A stretch of DNA of 64,000 nt from Sporosarcina sp. BI001-red (GTDB taxonomy: Bacteria > Bacillota > Bacilli > Bacillales_A > Planococcaceae). The DNA lies in NCBI RefSeq assembly GCF_003384035.1, contig NZ_QQAK01000010.1, positions 124,001 through 188,000 of the forward strand. Reading direction: 5' to 3'. Numbering within the stretch: position 1 is the first letter of the stretch; each line of letters begins with the position of its first letter. The notes beneath the pieces are model-generated. The model was not told where the DNA came from. It ran no database searches and saw only the letters and a list, made by a program, of their open reading frames with translations. The position numbers and the translations under genes were made by a program. Below, one piece after another: positions 27,861-36,883 of this stretch.

Positions 27861-28640
27861 TTGTCGATCAGAAGTGTCGGGTTGTCCGACACTGGGATGG
27901 GATTGTTCATCAGATGGGGATGTTTGTTCATCACATAGGGGGATTTGTCCGACACCTAGCGAAGTTTCTCGATAAGGGGACACAATTCAGCATGGTTAAG
28001 GGATTAATTGGGTGCGCTTCGCTTGTTGGGGGAGAGGCTATTTCATTGCCAGAGGGCATTTTGTGCTTGCGGGAGCGTTCTCAATCAGAAGTGTCGGGTT
28101 GTCCAACACTGGGAGGGGATTGTCCATCAGATGGGAATGGTTCTTCATCACATAGTGGAATTTCTCCGACACCTAGAGGAGTTTCTCGATAAAGGGAGAC
28201 AATTCAGCATGGGTAAGGGATTAATTGGGTGCGCTTCGCTTGTTGAGGGAGGGGCTATTTCATTGCCAGAGGGCATTTTGTGCTTGCGGGAGCGTTGTCG
28301 ATCAGAAGTGTCGGGTTGTCCGACACTGGGAGGGGATTGTTCATCAGATGGGGATGTTTGTTCATCACATAGTGGAATTTCTCCGACACCTAGCGAAGTT
28401 TCTCGATAACGGGGCACAATTCAGCATGGGTAAGGGATTAATTGGGTGCGCTTCGCTTGTTGGGGGAGGGGCAATTTCATTGGCAGAGGGGCATTTTGTG
28501 CTTGCGGGAGCGTTCTCGATCAGTTGGGTTTGGTTGTCAGACACTGGGAGGGGATTGTCCATCAGATGGGGGTGTTTCTACATCACATAGGAGAATTTGT
28601 CCGACACCTAGCGAGGTTTCTCGATAACGGGGCACAATTC
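27861..28640 (+). repeat. Composite repeat block 5: four copies
   Basis: Terminal-unit cores start at 27945, 28162, 28379 and 28597, a regular 217-218 bp period. In two copies the terminal core is TTGTCCGACA in place of TTCTCCGACA. The last copy lacks the tail after ACAATTCGAA and meets the terminator of the convergent NERD gene. The regularity suggests recent tandem amplification of the whole element. Confidence 0.93.
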
Positions 28641-28657
28641 GAACTAGAAATGAGCAT

Positions 28658-28683
28658 AAAAAAACACTCGTATGAGAGTGTTT
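28658..28683 (-). terminator. Terminator of the NERD gene, overlapping its stop codon
   Basis: Stem AAACACTC / GAGTGTTT, 6-base loop, T-run on the minus strand. The hairpin includes part of the stop codon at 28682-28684. Confidence 0.85.
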
Positions 28684-29641
28684 AACGGTGTTGGGTATGT
28701 TGTTTAATATACCCTCTATTTTTAGTTGCCCTTACTGGAGTTAAGTTCATGTTGAGAAGTGCTTGCCGAGTGAATTGTGAGCAATGTATTTCACAAAATC
28801 TTCTACACTCATTGTTGGTTAACGGACCCTCGAATAAAAGAAACCAATCCAGTATGGCTTGCTGGTGAGCTGTTGTACATTGATGATTACAGCTTGGACA
28901 AACCCAAAATTGACCTTTTTTCGTCATGCCAAGTGTGTTGCACAATGGACAATCAACACCAGTTAAGAAGTCTTTAGGCTTTATCGAATAAGTTGTGGAA
29001 ATAGGATTAGGCGCATAGGAACGATGCTCTTTAACAATACTTTGGGCTAAACTCTGTAACTCTTCTGTAGAGAGTAATGGCTGATTCGTATAAAGCGAGC
29101 GAACGTGTTGAGGGATTATGCTGGGAAAAAGGATAGGTACAGTTGTTTTGAAAATCGATAACCGCTGTTTTGGATATGCCAATACTACGCAACCCAAAAC
29201 GGGAAGATTAATATTTTTGGCCGTCAGCCAGTCTTCGAATAGCTGACAGGTGTTAGTAAGTTGAGCTAACGGACTTGGGAATCCAGAAATTCGACCGCTT
29301 TCTGTAATACGCAGAAGCTGTGGGGGATTCTCTGTAACAGAGAGTTCTCCTGCTATATTTTTCACTTCGCAAATTAAAGCGAATTCAGGGGTGAGGATCA
29401 AGGTGTCAATCTGGAAGAGAGAGCTAGAAGATAATGACACATCGTTAAGAATGTACGTAGACATAGGGAACTCGTAGTTTTCAAGAACTCTGTCTAGTTC
29501 TTGTTCGCCTCCAAATCCCGCTTTGATTGATACTGCACGTTGCTTAAGTGTTTCGTACACTTGATGGGTCTCAGGCAGTCTTCTTAAAGCAACTGTAAGC
29601 CCTTCGAGAGCAGCTGGAAACGATCGTTCTTTGTAAATTAT
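28682..29641 (-). CDS. NERD-domain protein with C-terminal zinc ribbon and apparent non-canonical start
   Basis: About 319 residues. A nuclease-related (NERD) domain covers about 40-170: KAGFGGEQELDRVL, FQIDTLILTPEFALICEVKN. A zinc ribbon CPLC-N15-CPSC follows near 235-260. The first ordinary start is GTG 29560, but the same frame stays open for 27 codons upstream and encodes IYKERSFPAALEGLTVALRR and LPETH, which looks like the conserved N-terminus of Bacillus NERD proteins. At the expected initiator is ATA (29641-29639), with ATT next, preceded by AAGGAAG. So the ATG seems mutated to ATA, or a rare start is used. The function of these proteins is unknown; nuclease activity is only inferred from the fold. 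Confidence 0.75.
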   Translation of the reverse strand: MIYKERSFPAALEGLTVALRRLPETHQVYETLKQRAVSIKAGFGGEQELDRVLENYEFPMSTYILNDVSLSSSSLFQIDTLILTPEFALICEVKNIAGELSVTENPPQLLRITESGRISGFPSPLAQLTNTCQLFEDWLTAKNINLPVLGCVVLAYPKQRLSIFKTTVPILFPSIIPQHVRSLYTNQPLLSTEELQSLAQSIVKEHRSYAPNPISTTYSIKPKDFLTGVDCPLCNTLGMTKKGQFWVCPSCNHQCTTAHQQAILDWFLLFEGPLTNNECRRFCEIHCSQFTRQALLNMNLTPVRATKNRGYIKQHTQHR

Positions 29642-29729
29642 CGCAAGTCACTTCCTTTCATTATATTAAGCTCATTCTATCACATATATTGGAATAATCA
29701 ATTAACGGAAAGGCGAATGTTGAAGGATA
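29642..29729. other. Upstream region of the NERD gene
   Basis: An AT-rich stretch between the NERD 5' end and repeat block 6. It includes AAGGAAG on the minus strand and a likely minus-strand promoter region, but no clear hexamer pair could be defined. Confidence 0.35.
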
Positions 29730-30985
29730 TTGTCGATCACTTACAGGGCAATGTCCGACAATGGTGAGAGGTTGTTCATCACATAGAGTAGATTGTACAT
29801 CACTCAGGCAGATTTCTCCGACACTTAGCGAAGTTTCTCGATAACGGGACACAATCCGGCATGGTTAAGGGATAAATTGGGTGCGCTTCGCTTGTTGAGG
29901 GAGGGGCTATTTCATTGCGAAAGGGTATTTTGTGCTTGGGAAGGGTTCTTGATCAGAAGTGTCGGGTTGTCCGACACTGGGAGGGGATTGTTCATCAGAT
30001 GGGGATGGTTCTTCATCACATAGGGGGATTTCTCCGACACCTAGCGAAGTTTCTCGATAACGGGGCACAATTCAGCATGGGCAAGGGATTAATTGGGTGC
30101 GCTTCGCTTGTTGGGGGATGGGCTATTTCAATGCGAAAGGGTATTTTGTGCTTGGGAAGGGTTCTCGATCAGAAGTGTCGGGTTGTCCGACACTGGGATG
30201 GGATTGTTCATCAGATGGGGATGGTTCTTCATCACATATAAGGATTTCTCCGACACCTAGCGAAGTTTCTCGATAAAGGGACACAATTCAACATCGTTAA
30301 GGGATTAATTGGGTGCGCTTCGCTTGTTTGGGGAGTGGCTATTTCGTTGCGAGAGGGCATTTGGCGTTCTCGATCAGAAGTGTCGGGTTGTCCGACACTG
30401 GGAGTGGAGTGTCCATCAGATGGGGATGGTTCTTCATCACTCATAAGAGTTTCTCCGACACCTAGCGAAGTTTCTCGATAAAGGGACACAATTCAACATC
30501 GTTAAGGGATTAATTGGGTGCGCTTCGCTTGTTGAGGGAGTGGCTATTTCGTTGCCAGAGGGTATTATGTGCTTGGGAATGGTTCTCGATCAGTTTCGTG
30601 TGGTTGTCCGACACTGGGAGGGGATTGTCCGTCAGAAGTGGATGGTTCTTCATCACTCAGGCAGATTTCTCCAACACTTGGCGAAGTTTCTCGATAAGGG
30701 GACGCAATTCAACACCGTTAAGGGATTAATTGGGTGCGCTTCGCTTGTTTGGGGAAGGGCTATTTCATTGCGAGAGGGCACTTGGTGCTTGGGAAGCGTT
30801 CTCGACCAGAAGTGTCGGGTTGTCCGACACTGGGAGGGGATTGTTCATCAGATGCGGATGGTTCTTCATCACATAGGGGGATTTCTCCGACACCTAGCGA
30901 AGTTTCTCGATAAAGGGACACAATTCAACAATGTTAAGGGATAAATTGGGTGCGCTTCGCTTGTTTACGTATGGGCTATATCGAA
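29730..30985 (+). repeat. Composite repeat block 6: six copies, the longest block
   Basis: Terminal-unit cores start at 29814, 30030, 30246, 30451, 30667 and 30883; spacings are 216, 216, 205, 216 and 216 bp. The first copy is more diverged (TTGTACATCA unit, CTTAGCG linker). It fills the space between the divergent NERD and helD genes, ending about 60 bp before the helD promoter. Confidence 0.93.
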
Positions 30986-31044
30986 CTGCATGAACTCGCA
31001 TATTGGAGATACATTACCACTACAGAATTTTCTGTCAAATTTTA

Positions 31045-31073
31045 TTGCGCTCCACCACTTTGAGTGGTACAAT
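31045..31073 (+). promoter_or_regulatory. Candidate promoter of helD
   Basis: TTGCGC, 17-bp spacer, TACAAT, 83 bp before the ATG. The spacer holds the inverted repeat ACCACT-TTG-AGTGGT (31054-31068), a possible operator. Confidence 0.6.
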
Positions 31074-31156
31074 CATCTTCTGTTTCAAATTTCCCCAGTA
31101 ACCTATCACCATCCGGAAACGACAGGACAAATTCTAGGAAAGCGGAGGATCTGTAC

Positions 31157-33382
31157 ATGCAGAGACACCCTGATTTTGAGTTTGAGGCTGAGCGTCTGGA
31201 CTACACGGTACATTACATGCGACGGCTTTTGGAAGAGTCGCAGCGTGATGTCGACGCCTCTCAAGAACAAATTCGTCACGCGATGGCGGATTTGGATTAT
31301 TTGGATTCCAGTATGAGTTACATTAATATCCTCACGAACACACGGTTTTTCGAAATGGCGCGGTCCCAGAAAGAGACGTTTGAAGCCGTTCAGAAGAAGC
31401 CGTATTTTGCACGTATCCATTTTCAACCCGATGACGAAAAGGATCAATTTCTGTACATCGGTAAGACATCAGTTTTTCATCAGGAGACGCAAGAACCAAT
31501 TATTGTTGATTGGCGATCACCTGTCGCAAATGTGTATTATGACGGACGGTTAGGTGACCTGACGTATGATGTCCGCGGTGAAGAAGTGAGTGGTCACTTG
31601 CATTCGAAGCGGCAATATCAGATTGAAGAAGGTAAATTGCTTGATGTCCGGGACATTGACCTGACGACGAACGATGAGTTATTGCAGGAAGCGCTCGCAG
31701 GCAAAGCGGATGTGCGATTGACGGAAATCATCTCGACAATCCAGTCCGAGCAAAATGATATTATCCGAGCGAGTTTACGCAAGCCAATCATTGTACAAGG
31801 TGCTGCGGGTAGTGGAAAAACCACGATCGCGTTGCACCGAATTTCCTACTTTCTTTATACAAAAGGAACGGATTTCCCTGCTGAAAAGCTAATGATTCTT
31901 GCACCTAGCAAGTTGTTTATGGACTATATCGGGGACGTGCTTCCTGAGCTTGGTGTCGGCAGTATTTGCCAGACTACGTTTGAAGAATATGTTCTGAATG
32001 CAACCGGTCTGAAGTTGAAACTGACCGATACGAATGCAAAACTTGAGCGCTTGGCATCATCAGATTCGTTGGATGAAAACACAATAACCATTGCTAGGAT
32101 GAAAGGCTCTGAGGAGTATCGATCCATTATGGCAAGGTACGTTAAAAAACTTGAGCAGCAAACAGTTTCTCTATTTGAAGATGTTTTCATCGAAAACTAT
32201 CGGATTATGGGAGCGAAGCGATTGCGCAAGTTGTTCCTCGAAGACTTCGGTTATTTACCGATTGAAAAACGGATTGAACGTATTAAGCTAGTCATGAAAT
32301 CCGAAGTAACGCGGAAGCGCAAGCAACTCTACCAACTATTAACGGACAAATATGAAGCTGCGCTGGATAAAGCGTTATATGGAATTCGTGATGATGAAAA
32401 GCGCCGAGCTCGGATCACTCGGATCATGGACGAGCGCGACGAGAGACTTCCTAAGATTGAAAAGGAAGGCAAGCAGAAGGTTGCTTCTTATATGAAGAGA
32501 TTCAAAAAGTTCAACGTGAAGCAAGTGTACAGGAGTTGGTTGACAGATTCTGAGTTACAGACAGAACTGTCGCCGGAGTGGTCGGAAGCGTTTCGGGTTT
32601 CATTCCAACAAGCACATGTGAAAAACACGTGGGAAACTGAGGACTTGGCGGCACTTTACGACTTGCATGTGCAGTTGAAGGGACTTGAAAGTGAGTGGAA
32701 GATGCGTGTCGTTTTCATTGACGAAGCGCAAGATTACAGTGAGTACCAGCTGGCAGCGTTGCATGACGGACTTGAGACGGAATTGTTCACGCTGGTCGGT
32801 GATTTGGCGCAAGGAATTCATAGTTATCGTGCGCTGACATCATGGGATCCGGTGAGGAAAATGCTACCAACCGCCACGTATACGACATTGCAAAAGAGTT
32901 ATCGGACCACGATTGAAATCATGAATCTGGCGAATCGGGTGCTGGCGCAGATGGAGGAAGAGTTACCGCTTGTCGAGCCGGTCGTTCGCCATGGAATGAC
33001 TCCTGTGTTTTATGAAATGGATGGACTGGATGTCAGTCGAGTGCGTGAAATCTATGAAACGATTCGTTCCCGTGGTCATCGGTCAGTCGCGTTGATCTGT
33101 AAGACGAATAGTGAAGCGAAGCGAATTCATGAAGCGTTATCCTCTGCCGGAATGGCGGTCCAATTGTTGGACGATCAAAGCGATATCGATGATTCTTGCA
33201 TGCTCATCGTACCTAGTGTTTTATCAAAAGGATTGGAATTCGATGCAGTCATAGTGGCGGCATTTGACAATCCATTTCGCGATACCCAGATTGACCGTAA
33301 GTTGCTGTATGTGGCGATGACGCGTCCGATGCATGAATTGCATGTGTTGGGTGATGCGACTAAAGAAGTACTAGGCGAATAG
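31157..33382 (+). CDS. helD: HelD-type RNA polymerase-associated helicase
   Basis: A 741-residue superfamily 1 (UvrD/Rep-like) ATPase. A long N-terminal coiled coil (about 1-60, RLDYTVHYMRRLLEESQRDV) enters the secondary channel of RNA polymerase in studied HelD proteins. Walker A is GAAGSGKTT near residues 215-223 and Walker B VVFIDEAQDYSEYQ. The C-terminal motifs include LQKSYRTTIEIMNLANRV and the LLYVAMTRPMHELHVLG end typical of UvrD folds. HelD frees stalled or DNA-bound RNA polymerase. The ATG at 31157 follows GGAGG; upstream in-frame codons lie in the promoter. It is monocistronic, with its own terminator. Confidence 0.93.
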   Translation: MQRHPDFEFEAERLDYTVHYMRRLLEESQRDVDASQEQIRHAMADLDYLDSSMSYINILTNTRFFEMARSQKETFEAVQKKPYFARIHFQPDDEKDQFLYIGKTSVFHQETQEPIIVDWRSPVANVYYDGRLGDLTYDVRGEEVSGHLHSKRQYQIEEGKLLDVRDIDLTTNDELLQEALAGKADVRLTEIISTIQSEQNDIIRASLRKPIIVQGAAGSGKTTIALHRISYFLYTKGTDFPAEKLMILAPSKLFMDYIGDVLPELGVGSICQTTFEEYVLNATGLKLKLTDTNAKLERLASSDSLDENTITIARMKGSEEYRSIMARYVKKLEQQTVSLFEDVFIENYRIMGAKRLRKLFLEDFGYLPIEKRIERIKLVMKSEVTRKRKQLYQLLTDKYEAALDKALYGIRDDEKRRARITRIMDERDERLPKIEKEGKQKVASYMKRFKKFNVKQVYRSWLTDSELQTELSPEWSEAFRVSFQQAHVKNTWETEDLAALYDLHVQLKGLESEWKMRVVFIDEAQDYSEYQLAALHDGLETELFTLVGDLAQGIHSYRALTSWDPVRKMLPTATYTTLQKSYRTTIEIMNLANRVLAQMEEELPLVEPVVRHGMTPVFYEMDGLDVSRVREIYETIRSRGHRSVALICKTNSEAKRIHEALSSAGMAVQLLDDQSDIDDSCMLIVPSVLSKGLEFDAVIVAAFDNPFRDTQIDRKLLYVAMTRPMHELHVLGDATKEVLGE

Positions 33383-33389
33383 ATTATGG

Positions 33390-33425
33390 AATCCCGTGGG
33401 CGAGTGATGCGCTACGGGATTTTTT
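33390..33425 (+). terminator. Terminator of helD
   Basis: Stem AATCCCGT / ACGGGATT, 16-base loop, TTTTTT. Confidence 0.85.
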
Positions 33426-33444
33426 GTGTGAAGATAGATGAATT

Positions 33445-33705
33445 GGCAATCAGACACATTTCAAAGTCGTTAAAGGACTAATGGGTCGCGCTGCGCTCAT
33501 TTTAGGAGGGGCTATCCCAGTATTTCAATTTGTCCGACACATCCAGGTGATTGTCCGACAACCAGAGTGTTTTCTCGGACACTCGGGTGAGTTTCTCCAT
33601 CACTAAAGCAAATTTGTCCCTCACCTAGCGGAATTTCTCGATAACGAGATACAATTCACCCTCGTTAAGGGATTAATTGGTAGCGCTCCGCTTGACTTCG
33701 AACGG
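33445..33705 (+). repeat. Composite repeat block 7: one degenerate copy plus a leftover tail
   Basis: A tail-like remnant (ACACATTTCAAAGTCGTTAAA, then GGGTCGCGCTGCGCTCATT) without its array lies at about 33450-33500. An array follows with units near 33530-33635 (TTGTCCGACA, TTGTCCGACA, TTCTCGGACA, TTCTCCATCA, TTGTCCCTCA, TTCTCGATAA) and a tail ending in GCGCTCCGCTTGACTTC. It is the most diverged block, suggesting an old insertion in decay. Confidence 0.85.
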
Positions 33706-33855
33706 ACTTATTCTTACTGGGAGAGAATATGCACGTTCATGCGGTGAATCGTTACCCTGCCATCCAACAAATTCCGTGAAATTCTATCGCTTCCTTTGAA
33801 ACCTCTGTCGAAATTTGGTGTAATAGAAAGAGGCAATAAGCTGGGGGGACTCGTA
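33706..33855 (+). other. Leader of the PH-domain gene pair
   Basis: A short AT-rich stretch with CTGGGGGGA just before the chosen TTG start at 33856. No firm promoter call. Confidence 0.35.
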
Positions 33856-34353
33856 TTGGAGAATGACATTCAGGAACCAACACTACGATTGGGGGATAAC
33901 ACAGTGCCTGCACTGAGGTGGGGATCGACCATCAGCCATGTGATCTGGCTTGCGGTTTTTGGGGTGTTCTACGCCACTAGCCTGTATTTTTCTTGGTGGA
34001 CCTGGACGCATTGGATTAGTTTTGTGCTCGTTGGACTAACGCTAATATCAGCAATCTGGTCGATCGGATTGCGGCCAGTATATTTACATAAGCATTTCCG
34101 ATATGGCTTTACGGATGAATTTTTGCAATTGAAATCAGGTGCGTTCCATGAGAACTATGAGCTCATTCCAATGGCGAAGATCCAGGCGGTTTCGACAAAT
34201 CAAGGGCCGGTTCTAAGGCGCTTCGGTTTATATTCCTTGGAAATTGAAACGATGGGATCGAGTCATGGCATTCCTGCATTGCCGAAAGAAGTAGCAATTG
34301 AAGTGAGAAACCAAATCGCCCGCTACGCAAAAATCAAGGAAGTGGATGAATGA
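33856..34353 (+). CDS. ydbS: YdbS-like membrane protein with bacterial PH domain
   Basis: A 165-residue protein: two hydrophobic helices (about 30-75) followed by a bPH2 (YdbS/YdbT) domain. The domain includes LRPVYLHKHFRYGFTDEFL, IPMAKIQAVSTNQGPVLRRF and GLYSLEIETMGSS. TTG 33856 is six bases after GGGGGGA; the longer frame to 33796 has no ribosome binding site. It overlaps the next gene by 4 bp, as in B. subtilis ydbST. Bacillus homologues have been linked to resistance to antimicrobial peptides or envelope stress in some reports; the role here is unknown. Confidence 0.83.
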   Translation: MENDIQEPTLRLGDNTVPALRWGSTISHVIWLAVFGVFYATSLYFSWWTWTHWISFVLVGLTLISAIWSIGLRPVYLHKHFRYGFTDEFLQLKSGAFHENYELIPMAKIQAVSTNQGPVLRRFGLYSLEIETMGSSHGIPALPKEVAIEVRNQIARYAKIKEVDE

Positions 34354-35825
34354 TGGACATGAAGAGATATCATCCGTTATCAGTGGTATTTGACTTAGTG
34401 GATTTTGTGAAAAGCTTTGCAATTTTAGCTTTTGTCGTGGTAGTCAATATTAGTTCGGACTCTTGGATTGCCCGACTGGGTCGAATACTTTTGTTAGGTT
34501 CTCTTGTCTTTTCAATCATCGCCAGTGTCATGAAGTGGTTCACCCGAAAATATGCAGCGGACGAGATTGCGTTTCATCTGAAAACGGGGACTTTTGAGAA
34601 GACAGAGCGAACGGTGTACTTTGACAAAATACAAAATGTGCAGCGACATACGTCATTTTTGCATAAGTTGTTCGGCATGACTTCTATAACTTTTGAGACA
34701 GGTACTTCAGGGATGAACTCGAATGTGAAATTCGATGTTTTGAAACGCTCTGAAGCGAATCGTTTGGAAACACTAGTGAAAGAATTCATGCAACCAGAGA
34801 ACGTGACAACAGAAGCCGAAGACGAAACAGCGCCTCTGATTCAGGATCGCATTGTCCATTTCACTCCAACGAGGAAAGATACTATAAAAGCTTCATTCAC
34901 ATCATTCAGCTTTTTGATCATCTTGGTGATTGGTGCGTCAATATTTTCAAAACTGGACCAACTGTTTAATGTAGAAGATTATGTGGAAGGTTGGTTTGCA
35001 TCTATCCTAACCTCGGGCTGGATTATCGCAGGTTTTACAGGTGGTCTCCTCGTACTTGCCGTGACAATCGGAGTCGTTTGGACGTTTGTGAAATATGGCA
35101 ACTTTGAAATCGCCTCAGATGGAGAGCGGATCTATATTACAAAAGGTATTTTGGATGAAACCGTGTTTTCTATCGCAAAGAATCGTGTGCAGGCGGTGGA
35201 AATTACGCAATCCTTCATGAAGAGAATTCTTGGACTTGCAGAAGTGAAGCTGATTAGTGCTGGGAATATTGGGGATGATGAGGATGAAGTCAGTTCGCTA
35301 TATCCGTTTTTACCAGTGAAGCGAGCGTATGGGATGATTGCGGAGTTGCTTCCAGACTATGAGGTTATTCCTGATATGAAGCGGCTTCCACGTAAATCGT
35401 TAGTGGTTCGCCTTATTAAGCCCTATTGGTTCTGGGGGATTGCCACGATTTTGCTCGCCTATTTCAGACCGGAAGTATTCAGGCTGCATACGGGTTGGGC
35501 AATTGTTTCAATCGCACTTCTGGTCTTTCTTATAGTCAGTAGGCTACTTACCTATTGGAACACGTCTTACGCATTAGGAGGACGGTTCATTCAACTGAGT
35601 CAGGGGACGTTTGAAAAGACGACGTTTCTGACCCGACGCGAGAAAATTATTGAAGTGTCCGTGAAGCGGACTAAACTGCAGCAATGGTTTAGCATAGCAA
35701 CAATTGGATTCATTAATCGTGCGAAACCAGTACGCCATGAAACACTTGCGGATATCCCGATTCAAGAAGCCCAGCAGTTTGTTGAGTGGTATGCGAAACG
35801 AATCAGAGACGTACAGTTACAGTGA
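34350..35825 (+). CDS. ydbT: YdbT-like membrane protein with several bacterial PH domains
   Basis: A 491-residue partner of the preceding protein. Three repeats each combine a pair of membrane helices with a bPH2 domain. Examples are FDKIQNVQRHTSFLHKLFGM (first), IAKNRVQAVEITQSFMKRIL (second) and LTRREKIIEVSVKRTKLQQW (third). The start overlaps the ydbS stop (ATGA). The pair very likely forms a membrane complex. Confidence 0.85.
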   Translation: MMDMKRYHPLSVVFDLVDFVKSFAILAFVVVVNISSDSWIARLGRILLLGSLVFSIIASVMKWFTRKYAADEIAFHLKTGTFEKTERTVYFDKIQNVQRHTSFLHKLFGMTSITFETGTSGMNSNVKFDVLKRSEANRLETLVKEFMQPENVTTEAEDETAPLIQDRIVHFTPTRKDTIKASFTSFSFLIILVIGASIFSKLDQLFNVEDYVEGWFASILTSGWIIAGFTGGLLVLAVTIGVVWTFVKYGNFEIASDGERIYITKGILDETVFSIAKNRVQAVEITQSFMKRILGLAEVKLISAGNIGDDEDEVSSLYPFLPVKRAYGMIAELLPDYEVIPDMKRLPRKSLVVRLIKPYWFWGIATILLAYFRPEVFRLHTGWAIVSIALLVFLIVSRLLTYWNTSYALGGRFIQLSQGTFEKTTFLTRREKIIEVSVKRTKLQQWFSIATIGFINRAKPVRHETLADIPIQEAQQFVEWYAKRIRDVQLQ

Positions 35826-35895
35826 AAGAGTTTTAAAGGATACAACTTTAGGAATAGACGAAGTAATGATGTCTGTCTAAAAAAGGGGTGTTGAA

Positions 35896-36723
35896 GTGGG
35901 ACGACGAAAAAAGTTTGGGAAGATGAGTGTAGTGGTGCTTGTTACGTATGTCTTTATGATTGTGATGAACTATTTAGCGGATGCGTTGCCGCTTAACGGA
36001 ATGACGACAGGAGAAGTGTCAGACTCCTATAGCAACTTATTTGCACCAGCGGGCTATACGTTTGCGATTTGGGGACTGATCTATGTACTGCTAGCGTTTC
36101 ATGTCATCTACCAACTCGGTTTCTTCCGGTTAGGTGAACGATCAGAAGTGACGCAACTTATGAAAAAAGTCGCGGTGTATTTTTCGATTTCATCTGTCGC
36201 GAATGGATTATGGATTGTAGCATGGCATTATGGAAAGCTTGGGACTTCAATCGTCTTGATGCTCATTATTTTGGTGAGTCTGATTATTATCAATGGATTG
36301 ACGGTGAAAGCAGATCTGTCGTTCAAAGAGAAGTTTTTCATCCGATTGCCGTTTAGTGTGTATTTTGGGTGGATTACAGTTGCAACAATCGCAAATATTA
36401 CGGCATATTTAGTTTCGATAGATTGGGATGGTTTCGGACTGTCGGATCAGACGTGGACAGTCATCATTCTAATCGTTGGCACAGCGATTGGAATAGCGAC
36501 GTTGCTCAAAAATTGGTTGTCCTCTTACGGATTTGTCCTCGTTTGGGCGTATCTGGGGATTTATAACCAGCACGTTTCGCCTGAAGGTTGGAACGAAGCC
36601 TATCCTGGAATTATATTAACCGTTTCTATTTGTATTATCTTGCTGGGGTTGCTCAGTTTGTGGGTACTAGTGAAACGGCCGAAACGTAAGAACCGGAGAG
36701 GGCATATTCAAACGTTTAGGTGA
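35896..36723 (+). CDS. TspO/MBR-related multi-spanning membrane protein
   Basis: A 275-residue integral membrane protein with about eight helices. The segment YSNLFAPAGYTFAIWGLIYV and later Trp-rich helices (GLWIVAWHYGKLGTS) resemble the tryptophan-rich TspO/MBR fold, in an enlarged Firmicutes form. The basic tail is KRPKRKNRRGH. It starts at GTG 35896 after a GGGGTG site. It seems to be monocistronic. A ligand (tetrapyrrole or lipid in classical TspO) cannot be assigned. Confidence 0.7.
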   Translation: MGRRKKFGKMSVVVLVTYVFMIVMNYLADALPLNGMTTGEVSDSYSNLFAPAGYTFAIWGLIYVLLAFHVIYQLGFFRLGERSEVTQLMKKVAVYFSISSVANGLWIVAWHYGKLGTSIVLMLIILVSLIIINGLTVKADLSFKEKFFIRLPFSVYFGWITVATIANITAYLVSIDWDGFGLSDQTWTVIILIVGTAIGIATLLKNWLSSYGFVLVWAYLGIYNQHVSPEGWNEAYPGIILTVSICIILLGLLSLWVLVKRPKRKNRRGHIQTFR

Positions 36724-36784
36724 TTAGACGTATTGATGACGGAGTCAAATAATAATTTTATTAATGAATTGTTCAGATTACTAG

Positions 36785-36866
36785 TTGACCACATCGGTCG
36801 AAGTATGATATTCTTACTTCGACCGATGTGGTCTATTTTTATACTAAGAAATCGACCGTAGTGGTC
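36785..36866 (+). promoter_or_regulatory. Promoter with three GACC-N5-GGTC operators upstream of the TetR/ABC operon
   Basis: Dyads GACCACATCGGTC (36787-36799), GACCGATGTGGTC (36821-36833) and GACCGTAGTGGTC (36854-36866). The first two also form a perfect 19-bp inverted repeat, GACCACATCGGTCGAAGTA and its complement around a 9-base loop. A promoter fits as TTGACC (36785), 18-bp spacer, TATTCT (36809-36814). The sites flank and overlap the promoter, as expected for self-repression by the TetR protein encoded 18 bp further on. The large stem could also terminate the upstream TspO-like gene. Confidence 0.72.
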
Positions 36867-36883
36867 TAAGAGGTGAAATCGTC

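Noticed and set aside
33445-33705. Insertion sequence or transposon origin for the repeats
   Set aside because: No transposase gene, no inverted termini and no clear target duplication were seen at any block edge. Mobilisation by an enzyme encoded elsewhere cannot be excluded.
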